Below, in pieces: positions 1-5,489 of a stretch of 5,915 nucleotides of DNA; position 1 is the first letter of the stretch; the number at the start of each line of letters is the position of its first letter. The notes beneath the pieces are model-generated. The model worked only from the letters and a program-made list of their open reading frames with translations, had not been told where the DNA came from and ran no database searches. Origin of the DNA: Thermaerobacter marianensis (GTDB taxonomy: Bacteria > Bacillota > Sulfobacillia > DYIH01 > DYIG01); assembly GCA_020723725.1 (NCBI GenBank), contig DYIG01000109.1:1-5915 (forward strand), given 5' to 3'. The translations under genes and the position numbers were made by a program.

Positions 1-1115
1 ACACCTATCACATAAATATAGGGCTGCCAGCGAGCCATCACGGATGAGTACCCTTGCTTGAAATAAAGGGCCAAAAGGTGATACGTGTAACCCATAAAGG
101 AGAGGGCCACTGCGCCAAGAACGCCATGGTAATGCGCAGGGATGCGCAGGTTCTGCTCCATAAGTCCTTTAATGGCGATAGCGCCACCGATAGCGAAGAC
201 AAACATGCCCGCCCATACGGAGACGACCGTAGCATCTCCCCATCCGGATCGGTCACGCCAGGAAGCAATAACAGACATCAAAACCAGAAGCGCCACAGCA
301 CCGGTCGGTATGCCCAAGCCATAGGCCATTACGTTACTCATAAGAGGGTTGACAGTTAGCTCAATGGGGTCCATGACCGCCGTTGCCCAGAGCCCTGAGA
401 TAATTCCGGGGACATATAGGTATATGGCGGTGCTGGCCAAGTTCTTATTGGCAAAAGCCCCGCCCATGCGTTCCAATAGCATCTGCCAGATTGTGACCAT
501 CGCTACTACATGTGCAAATTGGAGGATATGCCCAGAGCCCCAGAAAAGGGCCCGTATCACCAACTCGGCATCCTTCTCGGATCCGGTTAACCGGGCACCC
601 GCAAACACCAGGCTGAGCAGAACGGCCACAATAGCTAACGCAGAGACCCCTACTCCCGCTGAAGCCGCTGATCGACCAGCTTGGCGCAAACCGTGCCATG
701 CAGCAGGGACAGCCATAAGAGCCGTCCCTACTGCGAAGATAATCAGTCCCACTGAGAACCAAACATTTCTGATATAGGGGACATAGTGGCTCAGCACGGG
801 CGTCCCCTTGCCACTTAGGGCCGCGATACCCGCCACTAGAACCCCAAGCGTGCAAAAAAGGAATGCCGGACGCTCAAACCGCGCTAGGGATTCCCCGAGA
901 ACATGGCGCCAAAGAACCATCTCAAGCAGAACAAACCAGACAACCAGCGAGAAATCCACATGTCCAACGAGTGCTGTATAGAAATAGGACTTTCCTGCAT
1001 ACGGCTCCAGCGCAGGGATCCTGGCGACCACCACGAGTATGGAAAACAGACCCGCCAGGGCAAGTGCAACCGTCGCCAGTAGCAGCCATTGTCTCAGGGA
1101 ACTAACCGTTTTCAT
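1..1115 (-). CDS. Heme-copper oxidase subunit I-like membrane protein, partial (C-terminus off the left edge)
   Basis: I translated 371 residues from the ATG at 1115; the frame stays open to base 1. The protein is almost entirely hydrophobic, with about ten membrane helices. It has subunit I hallmarks: His52 in helix II (GHVDF, expected low-spin heme ligand), W192-GSGHILQF with His196 at the helix VI CuB-ligand position, and AHYHG with His328 and His330 at the helix X positions for high-spin and low-spin hemes. The paired HH of helix VII is absent: no His occurs between His202 and His328, and the expected place (about 49 residues after His196) reads WATAVMDP. It can probably bind heme, but a normal CuB site looks unlikely. 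The start overlaps the stop of the 46-residue gene by ATGA, implying translational coupling. It belongs to the COX1 superfamily, but the exact subfamily and role (second catalytic subunit or quinol/electron-transfer partner) cannot be decided from the sequence. Confidence 0.8.
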   Translation of the reverse strand, partial: MKTVSSLRQWLLLATVALALAGLFSILVVVARIPALEPYAGKSYFYTALVGHVDFSLVVWFVLLEMVLWRHVLGESLARFERPAFLFCTLGVLVAGIAALSGKGTPVLSHYVPYIRNVWFSVGLIIFAVGTALMAVPAAWHGLRQAGRSAASAGVGVSALAIVAVLLSLVFAGARLTGSEKDAELVIRALFWGSGHILQFAHVVAMVTIWQMLLERMGGAFANKNLASTAIYLYVPGIISGLWATAVMDPIELTVNPLMSNVMAYGLGIPTGAVALLVLMSVIASWRDRSGWGDATVVSVWAGMFVFAIGGAIAIKGLMEQNLRIPAHYHGVLGAVALSFMGYTYHLLALYFKQGYSSVMARWQPYIYVIG

Positions 1116-1252
1116 TTTACCCACCACGCCGTTGCCAACCACTTCAGGTTACCGAGGAAGGCAATAGCAAAAACGGTCAGGAAAATCAGGACCAAAACCA
1201 TTGTTCCCGGTGTTTCAATACCGTGTTCCTTTTCATTTCCCTTGCCGCTCAT
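1112..1252 (-). CDS. Small single-helix membrane protein (46 aa) of the oxidoreductase operon
   Basis: This is a short ORF starting MSGKGNEKEH and ending TAWWVK. Residues 1-17 are polar; residues 18-35 (starting MVLVLIFLTVF) form one clear membrane helix, followed by a short aromatic, basic tail. An AAGGGGG ribosome binding site lies 9 bases before the ATG. The gene starts 19 bases after the subunit I stop and overlaps the next gene by four bases (ATGA), so it sits in the operon with no wasted space. Small one-helix subunits are common in heme-copper oxidases (subunit IIa of ba3 enzymes, CcoQ of cbb3 enzymes), and a structural or assembly subunit is the natural inference. I see no family-specific motif, so no name is given. 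Confidence 0.75.
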   Translation of the reverse strand: MSGKGNEKEHGIETPGTMVLVLIFLTVFAIAFLGNLKWLATAWWVK

Positions 1253-1271
1253 TTGTAAAAACCCCCTTAGG

Positions 1272-2861
1272 TTACAGGCTTGGAGCTATGCCTGTTCCCG
1301 CATCGGGTGCAGGCGCCGAAACGGGATAAGTCAGATCCTTAGGCGAATCCATACGCTTCCCAAAGAAGACGGTCACCACTGCAATAAGGCAGTAAAGCGC
1401 ACCGCCGATGGCCGCAATGATCGCGCTGATGCCCATAAGGGCAAGCCACATGTAAGCGGCCGGGTTAACCTCGACTCCGAAAGGCGCGCCACTAAAAGCA
1501 ATGTCCCAGTGACGGCGAGGAACCCCATACGAACCAGCCAGCATCATGGTTGCGGAAAGACCTGCGACACCAAGGCCAAAAAGCCATACCTGAAGGTTGG
1601 CCAGTTTGGGGAAAGCGATCTGTCGCCGGAAAATCAACGGAACGATGTAGTAGCTGAGAGCCATGAAGGCCAGGGTCGTGCCACCCACAACCGTCCCGTG
1701 GAAGTGGCCGGTGATACGGTAGGTGTTATGGGCGATGATGTTGACCTGCTCCGTTCCCAGGATAGGACCTGTGAGTCCGCCCAGGAAACCAAAGACGAAA
1801 ACCGAGAGCGCCATACCAGCAACAGCCGGGTTCCCCCAGGGCGCCTTACGCAACCACTCAAAGAGGCTCTTGTTATAACCCTTCCTCCTCTGAGCCAGCT
1901 CAATGGCCGCTGGAACGGTGTAAGCATGGATCATGCTGGCCACGACCGCGAGGTACATGGCGTAGCTGGTGTTCCAGACCTTCCATGTCGAGCTGACACC
2001 GGGGTCAACCAGGAGGTGGTGGGCGGAAGCCAGGTTGATGAACAGGATGTACAGCAGGAAGGCACCGCGGCAAACCTTCTCATTGACAGGCTTGGAACCC
2101 ACCGTAAGGGTGCCTATCAGATACCAGATGGAAATCATGGCCGCCACATTAATCTGCTGAGAAGGGTGTCCAAGGCCCCACCATACAGTACGGTAAATCG
2201 CTGGGTCGATGCCGGGCAACAACCCGATGGACCAGAGGAAGGTCGGAACGTAAATGGCAGCGCCATGCGCCAGGGTGAAAATAGCTATGATGGCAGCGGC
2301 GGTCAAACCAAAGGTAAAAAGAGGAACGGAGCCCTGATAGGTCTTCTCCCTCTTGGCAACAACCAGCGTGGCGAAGAACAAGATGACCGCCAGCAAAGCC
2401 CCCACGGCGAACAGGATGACGCCCAGATAATACATGGGTTCGGCCTTGAGAGGCGGGTAGGATGTCATAAGCACATCAGCTTTCCCACGTAATATGGACA
2501 CATTGACAAGCAAGGCCCCCGCCACCATAAGGATAAACGCCAGCCATCCCACTTTCGGAGCGGCGATACGGCTATTGAGAACAACAGCCGAACCAAAATA
2601 GAGGCCCGCGACTTCAAAGAAAATGATCCAGAAAATGAGCATGTTCAGCCCGTGACCGCTCAAAGCCCGGTAGTACCATGCCGCATCAAGCAAGTGAACA
2701 GCCGGCCACCGTGTCAAAGCCACCAGCAGGCCGTAAATCCCACCTATGAGAACGCAGACAACAGCCGCAACGGCGTTGACCCTTATCAGCCATTCAGCCG
2801 GACGGTGAACACGAAAACCTGTTACATCACAGGTCCTGAAGGCTTCATTCGAAGCAGACAT
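1272..2861 (-). CDS. Heme-copper oxidoreductase subunit I, B-family-like, catalytic Tyr replaced by Gln (candidate CuA-type nitric oxide reductase)
   Basis: The 529-residue integral membrane protein has about twelve to thirteen helices, close to the usual length for ba3-type subunit I. Ligands are visible in order: His70 (GHGLNM, low-spin heme), His232 (WWGLGHP, CuB), His281-His282 (ASAHHLLVDPG, CuB), and His386 and His388 (GHFHGTVVGG, high-spin and low-spin hemes). In O2 reductases of the A and B families the helix VI motif is GHPxVY, with Tyr cross-linked to the CuB His; here it reads GHPSQQ, putting Gln236 at that place. The cbb3 alternative, a Tyr six residues before the HH pair, is Ile275. 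Loss of the Tyr is typical of nitric oxide reductases in this superfamily, including CuA-containing ones related to B-family oxidases. The enzyme would take electrons through the CuA subunit encoded just upstream. O2 reduction cannot be excluded. Annotation pipelines would probably call it cytochrome c oxidase subunit I. Confidence 0.9.
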   Translation of the reverse strand: MSASNEAFRTCDVTGFRVHRPAEWLIRVNAVAAVVCVLIGGIYGLLVALTRWPAVHLLDAAWYYRALSGHGLNMLIFWIIFFEVAGLYFGSAVVLNSRIAAPKVGWLAFILMVAGALLVNVSILRGKADVLMTSYPPLKAEPMYYLGVILFAVGALLAVILFFATLVVAKREKTYQGSVPLFTFGLTAAAIIAIFTLAHGAAIYVPTFLWSIGLLPGIDPAIYRTVWWGLGHPSQQINVAAMISIWYLIGTLTVGSKPVNEKVCRGAFLLYILFINLASAHHLLVDPGVSSTWKVWNTSYAMYLAVVASMIHAYTVPAAIELAQRRKGYNKSLFEWLRKAPWGNPAVAGMALSVFVFGFLGGLTGPILGTEQVNIIAHNTYRITGHFHGTVVGGTTLAFMALSYYIVPLIFRRQIAFPKLANLQVWLFGLGVAGLSATMMLAGSYGVPRRHWDIAFSGAPFGVEVNPAAYMWLALMGISAIIAAIGGALYCLIAVVTVFFGKRMDSPKDLTYPVSAPAPDAGTGIAPSL

Positions 2862-2866
2862 TAAAT

Positions 2867-2875
2867 CCCCCCCCC
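2867..2875 (-). promoter_or_regulatory. Nine-G ribosome binding site of subunit I
   Basis: On the coding strand the subunit II stop TAA is followed directly by nine G, then ATTTA and the ATG of subunit I. Together with the AA of the stop codon, the run is the only Shine-Dalgarno-like sequence at a suitable distance (5 bases from run to ATG). A homopolymer of this length is prone to slippage, which would change the spacing to the start codon without touching the reading frame. Confidence 0.6.
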
Positions 2876-3397
2876 TTACTCGACGATGATCTTGCCAACC
2901 ATCGCGTGATGGCCTATGCCGCAGAATTCATTGCAAACAACTTCGAAGGTTCCTGTTTCCGTGGGCGTCATCGTCAGAACGTAGTCGTAACCGGGCAGCA
3001 CCATGAAGTTCATATTTGTTGGCTGCAGGGAAAAACCGTGTTGAACGTCCATAGAGGACAGATGGAGCCTGTATGTTTCGCCCTTCTTGAATTTCAACAC
3101 CGGTGTCCACTGGAACTGACGCGCGAGGAGAAAGACATCACTGCCAGGAGGCGGGGCCACGACCGGAATACCCGCATCCTCACCTACTTTGTATTGCTCG
3201 ATCATACGGTTGGTAAGCTCTTGAAACTTCTCTGGCGAAACCTTGTAGGTCTCACTTGAAGGGTTCTGTTTCCCGTAATAGTGCCACCAAGGCATCATTA
3301 CGAAGAGAAAAATAGCCCACATGAGTGCAATGATGATCCAGATCTTCTCGCCCTTATCGACGGGCTTCCACCATACGCGTTCCACGTTTATACTCAT
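2876..3397 (-). CDS. Heme-copper oxidoreductase subunit II with CuA centre
   Basis: The protein has 173 residues: a short N-terminus, one membrane helix (about 19-37), and an extracytoplasmic cupredoxin domain. The CuA site is complete: His120 (VQHGF), then C155-NEF-C159-GIG-H163-HA-M166, the CxxxCxxxHxxM signature, with Glu157 between the cysteines. The aromatic electron-entry region is represented by RQFQWTP (93-99). A single helix and compact size match B-family (ba3-type) subunit II rather than the two-helix A-type. There is no CxxCH, so no fused cytochrome c. The subunit would pass electrons from a periplasm-side donor (cytochrome c or cupredoxin, or possibly menaquinol as reported for a Bacillus CuA-type NO reductase) to subunit I. 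The gene lies 14 bases before subunit I. A seven-G stretch followed by TGAAGCA precedes its ATG. Confidence 0.93.
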   Translation of the reverse strand: MSINVERVWWKPVDKGEKIWIIIALMWAIFLFVMMPWWHYYGKQNPSSETYKVSPEKFQELTNRMIEQYKVGEDAGIPVVAPPPGSDVFLLARQFQWTPVLKFKKGETYRLHLSSMDVQHGFSLQPTNMNFMVLPGYDYVLTMTPTETGTFEVVCNEFCGIGHHAMVGKIIVE

Positions 3398-3404
3398 TGC
3401 TTCA

Positions 3405-3411
3405 CCCCCCC
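3405..3411 (-). promoter_or_regulatory. Seven-G ribosome binding site of subunit II
   Basis: The coding strand reads CGGGGGGGTGAAGCA before the ATG at 3397, giving a seven-G run 7 bases from the start codon. GGGGTGA can pair with the 16S rRNA tail using a G-U pair. It is one of four G-run ribosome binding sites in this operon. Confidence 0.55.
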
Positions 3412-3431
3412 GAGCGTAGAAAACTACCTAT

Positions 3432-3596
3432 CTAATTGATTGGCAGCGGTTTGACCATAAGGATCTCCACCAGGCCCCAGACCGTGTATGAAAGAACTGG
3501 AATAACAAAACCGAGAATAAGCAAGAGAACCCAATTGTCAAAAAAACCCTGAATGCGAGGCACTTCCTCCCCTGAACCGCCCCTCTTTTCGGCCAT
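3432..3596 (-). CDS. Small single-helix membrane protein (54 aa), first gene of the oxidoreductase operon
   Basis: The ORF reads MAEKRGGSGEEVPR at its start and ends MVKPLPIN. Residues 1-20 are polar; about 21-47 (from NWVLLLILGF) form one long hydrophobic segment with Pro33 and Trp40. A strong purine-rich site (GGGGTGA, with AGGGGGG further upstream) ends 4 bases before the ATG. A perfect TATAAT lies about 30 bases upstream, so this is the promoter-proximal gene. The stop is 34 bases before the subunit II gene. A small membrane subunit or assembly factor of the heme-copper complex is the likely role, judging from position and topology only; I do not recognise the family. The coding strand carries a T7 run at codons 17-19, but the frame reads cleanly through it. 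Confidence 0.72.
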   Translation of the reverse strand: MAEKRGGSGEEVPRIQGFFDNWVLLLILGFVIPVLSYTVWGLVEILMVKPLPIN

Positions 3597-3624
3597 AACT
3601 CACCCCTCCCCCCTTTCCAGTAAA

Positions 3625-3630
3625 ATTATA
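3625..3630 (-). promoter_or_regulatory. -10 box (TATAAT) of the oxidoreductase operon
   Basis: This is an exact TATAAT on the minus strand, placing the transcription start near 3618 and leaving a leader of about 22 bases that holds the ribosome binding site. At 17-18 bases upstream the sequence is GATGGA/AGATGG, not a recognisable -35 box, which suggests dependence on an activator. Confidence 0.55.
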
Positions 3631-3632
3631 GT

Positions 3633-3646
3633 GGGGTTGTTGCCCC
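3633..3646. repeat. Short GC inverted repeat between activator site and -10 box
   Basis: GGGG-TTGTTG-CCCC forms a 4-base perfect inverted repeat in otherwise AT-rich DNA, lying in the spacer where the -35/-10 gap of the minus-strand promoter would be. It could be an operator half-site pair or chance; it is upstream of the predicted transcript, so it is not an RNA hairpin of that transcript. Confidence 0.3.
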
Positions 3647-3653
3647 CTCCATC

Positions 3654-3669
3654 TGTAACCTAAATCACA
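3654..3669 (-). promoter_or_regulatory. Crp/Fnr-family-like binding site
   Basis: On the minus strand the site reads TGTGA-TTTAGG-TTACA, matching the TGTGA-N6-TCACA palindrome of the Crp/Fnr family at nine of ten half-site positions; the flanking AAA upstream also fits. Its centre (3661.5) is about 43 bases upstream of the start site predicted from the TATAAT, near the -41.5 position of class II activators. Members of this family sense oxygen, NO, CO or nitrogen oxides in many bacteria, which would suit the operon downstream. Which regulator binds is unknown. Confidence 0.5.
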
Positions 3670-3692
3670 TTTTAAATGATATAACCAATTTT

Positions 3693-3721
3693 TTGATTAA
3701 TTAAATATGTCTATTTATTAA
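3693..3721 (+). promoter_or_regulatory. Putative promoter of the HAD-ubiA-ubiX cluster
   Basis: TTGATT (3693-3698) and TATTAA (3716-3721) are 17 bases apart, each matching four of six consensus positions, in AT-rich DNA. The start would fall near 3728, giving a leader of about 78 bases. A weaker TACAAT at 3766-3771 lacks a partner -35 box at normal spacing. Confidence 0.35.
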
Positions 3722-3734
3722 ATAGAACCGGGGA

Positions 3735-3772
3735 AATTGATTAGCCATGGCCAGGAAAGGTAGGCTACAATT
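3735..3772 (+). repeat. Bulged inverted repeat in the leader of the HAD gene
   Basis: AATTG-AT-TAGCC (3735-3746) pairs with GGCTA-CAATT (3763-3772): ten base pairs with a two-base bulge around a 16-base loop. It lies downstream of the predicted start and 19 bases before the AAGGAGG. No U-run follows, so it is not an intrinsic terminator. It may be a regulatory hairpin or a protein operator; function is unknown. Confidence 0.35.
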
Positions 3773-3791
3773 GGTCTGTCAACATACCCGG

Positions 3792-3798
3792 AAGGAGG
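3792..3798 (+). promoter_or_regulatory. Ribosome binding site fixing the TTG start of the HAD gene
   Basis: A perfect AAGGAGG stands 7 bases before TTG at 3806. No ATG or GTG in this frame lies at a useful distance, and the catalytic DMDGT motif begins only eight residues later, so the TTG is the start. Confidence 0.85.
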
Positions 3799-3805
3799 CA
3801 GTCTA

Positions 3806-4624
3806 TTGTCTTTTCGGCTTGTGGTTCTCGATATGGACGGAACCCTTTTAACAGACAAAAAAACCATAACACCCCGCACCAAAATCGCCATTCAAAAAGC
3901 CTTGCAACGGGGGGTAAAAGTCGTTTTGGCCACTGCCAGGCCCTTCTGCTCGGCGCGCCCGTTCGCCGAGGACCTCGGTTTGAATACCCCGCTTGTATGT
4001 TATAATGGGGCTTTAGTGCGAAACATGCCTGACGGTGAATTGGCTTCCCAGACACCGATACCTACCGCGATTTCCGCTGAAATGGCCCGTTTCTGTCAGC
4101 AAAGGGGCCTCTACATGAAGGTTTTCGGTGACGACATCTTCCACGTGCAAACAGAAACAGAAGAAACCCTGCGTTACTCCCCCCGCTATGGGGTACCCTA
4201 TAAAGCCGTTGGGAATATGCCTGAATTCATTGAAAACCGGGGACTGGAGCCTTACTCCTTCGTCGTGCATGGCCATCCGGAGGAAATCCCCGGCCTCAAG
4301 CAGGAAATGGAAGTCCTGTGGTCGGGAGAGATCATCGGTGACTGCCCAAATGAACACGCCATTCACTTTACGAGCTCCCGCACTTCAAAATTAGAGGTTG
4401 TTCGGAACCTTGCCGAGCGCTGGGACATCTCGCCCGAGGAAACACTGGCTATAGGTAATGGCGGAAACGACCTGGGGGTAATTTTATGGGCAGGATTGGG
4501 GATCGCCGTCGCCAATTCCCCCGATGACCTACTTGCAAAGGCTGACCGGGTTACCGCATCAAACAATGATGAAGGCGTTGCCCTGGCTCTGGAAGAACAC
4601 CTGCTCCTGGAGGGAGTGGCCTAG
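3806..4624 (+). CDS. Cof-type HAD-IIB family phosphatase
   Basis: The 272-residue cytoplasmic protein is typical in length for Cof-type sugar-phosphate/FMN phosphatases. Motif I is DMDGTLL with nucleophile Asp9 and acid/base Asp11. Motif II is LATARP with Thr43. A cap domain of the IIB type spans roughly 85-185. The motif III lysine is Lys195 in TSRTSKLEVV, and motif IV is AIGNGGNDLG (215-224). The family normally has GDxxND in motif IV; here the first Asp is Asn218 while Asp222 remains, so Mg2+ binding may be altered. Substrate cannot be read from the sequence. The gene starts with TTG behind a perfect ribosome binding site and ends one base before the prenyltransferase ATG, so it leads a probable three-gene operon. 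A role near quinone or prenyl metabolism (for example removing a phosphate) is only suggested by context. Confidence 0.9.
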   Translation: MSFRLVVLDMDGTLLTDKKTITPRTKIAIQKALQRGVKVVLATARPFCSARPFAEDLGLNTPLVCYNGALVRNMPDGELASQTPIPTAISAEMARFCQQRGLYMKVFGDDIFHVQTETEETLRYSPRYGVPYKAVGNMPEFIENRGLEPYSFVVHGHPEEIPGLKQEMEVLWSGEIIGDCPNEHAIHFTSSRTSKLEVVRNLAERWDISPEETLAIGNGGNDLGVILWAGLGIAVANSPDDLLAKADRVTASNNDEGVALALEEHLLLEGVA

Positions 4625-4625
4625 G

Positions 4626-5489
4626 ATGGGTTTGTCAGGCAAGGCAAAGGCTTTCGCGGGTTTCGTGGCTATCGAACACACCCTTTTCGCACTCCCGTTT
4701 GCCTATGCCGGAGCCATCCTTGGGGCGGGCGGGTGGCCGACAGCAAGCCAGCTACTTTGGATCACCGTAGCCATGGTGGGCGCCCGTAACGCCGCTTTGG
4801 GGCTAAACCGGATCATTGACCGCCATATCGATGCCCGCAACCCGCGCACCTGTTCTAGACACCTCCCTGCGGGGAAACTCAGCTATGCAGAGGCTATAGC
4901 CTTCACCATAGCTTCGTTGGGTCTTCTTGTGCTGGCTGCTTGGATGCTTAACCCACTGTGCGTAAAACTCCTGCCCCTGGTGATCCCCCCGTTAGTTCTC
5001 TACCCCTATGCCAAAAGGTTCACCTGGACGTGCCATTACTGGATGGTGCCGGCACAATTCTTCGCCCCTTTCGGCGGTTGGGTGGCAGTCCGCGGGGAGA
5101 TCGGCCCCGAGGCACTCATTCTTGGGCTGGCCGTAGGGCTTTGGATTGCTGGCTTTGACATCTTCTATGCCCTGCAAGACATCAAATTTGACCGTGAAAA
5201 CGGCCTCTTTTCTATCCCCGCATCGTTGGGAATCAATAAGGCCTTATGGGTTGCCCGCCTGACACACCTCGTGGTAATAGCCCTTCTGGTTTGGCTTTAC
5301 TATCAGGCACATATCAGCCTGGCCTACCTGCTTGCAGTTCTCCTCGCAGCCACTATTCTAGTTTTCCAGCATCTCATGATCCGTTCTCCTGAGGATACGG
5401 CAAGGGCTATCAAAGCCTTCAACCTGAACCTGGTAGTTGGTCCCCTCCTCTTCGCCGGAATCGTTGCCGGGGTGTTGAATCTCAAATGA
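4626..5489 (+). CDS. UbiA-family prenyltransferase, probably for menaquinone synthesis (MqnP-like)
   Basis: The 287-residue integral membrane protein with about eight or nine helices matches the usual length for 4-hydroxybenzoate polyprenyltransferase relatives. Both Asp-rich diphosphate/Mg2+ motifs are present: NRIIDRHIDARNPRT (Asn61, Asp65, Asp69) and DIFYALQDIKFDRENG (Asp178, Asp185, Asp189). It would transfer a polyprenyl chain to an aromatic acid at the membrane. The substrate is uncertain: the futalosine-pathway naphthoate (MqnP) is likely in a bacterium of this kind, and 4-hydroxybenzoate (UbiA) is the alternative. The ATG at 4626 was chosen over an in-frame ATG at 4524 because the latter lies deep in the HAD gene and adds 34 residues with no family similarity; GGAGGG stands 11 bases before 4626. 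The 3' end overlaps the next gene by ATGA. After NPRT the sequence is CSRHLPAGK, with a Cys and His where Ala/Gly and Pro/Glu are more usual. Confidence 0.9.
   Translation: MGLSGKAKAFAGFVAIEHTLFALPFAYAGAILGAGGWPTASQLLWITVAMVGARNAALGLNRIIDRHIDARNPRTCSRHLPAGKLSYAEAIAFTIASLGLLVLAAWMLNPLCVKLLPLVIPPLVLYPYAKRFTWTCHYWMVPAQFFAPFGGWVAVRGEIGPEALILGLAVGLWIAGFDIFYALQDIKFDRENGLFSIPASLGINKALWVARLTHLVVIALLVWLYYQAHISLAYLLAVLLAATILVFQHLMIRSPEDTARAIKAFNLNLVVGPLLFAGIVAGVLNLK

Noticed and set aside
445..855. 136-residue minus-strand open frame within the second subunit I-like gene
   Set aside because: It overlaps the longer frame holding the heme-ligand motifs (read from 1115) in another phase and shows no motif of its own.
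1089..2492. 467-residue open frame on the plus strand opposite subunit I
   Set aside because: The translation is polar, low in hydrophobic pattern and resembles no family, while the minus strand carries an unmistakable heme-copper subunit I with all ligands. It is an antisense shadow.
1272..2861. Assignment of subunit I as a cbb3-type (C-family) oxidase
   Set aside because: The partner is a CuA subunit II and not CcoO/CcoP cytochromes c, no CxxCH is present, and the helix VII Tyr position of cbb3 enzymes is Ile.
3693..3706. Possible second Fnr-type box (TTGAT-N4-TAAAT)
   Set aside because: Only the left half-site matches TTGAT-N4-ATCAA; the right half agrees poorly, and AT-rich DNA makes such half-sites likely by chance. 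The same bases serve better as a -35 box.
4524..4625. Upstream in-frame ATG giving the prenyltransferase 34 extra residues
   Set aside because: It lies inside the HAD coding region, has no fitting ribosome binding site, and the extension has no membrane-protein character; ATG at 4626 fits the family.
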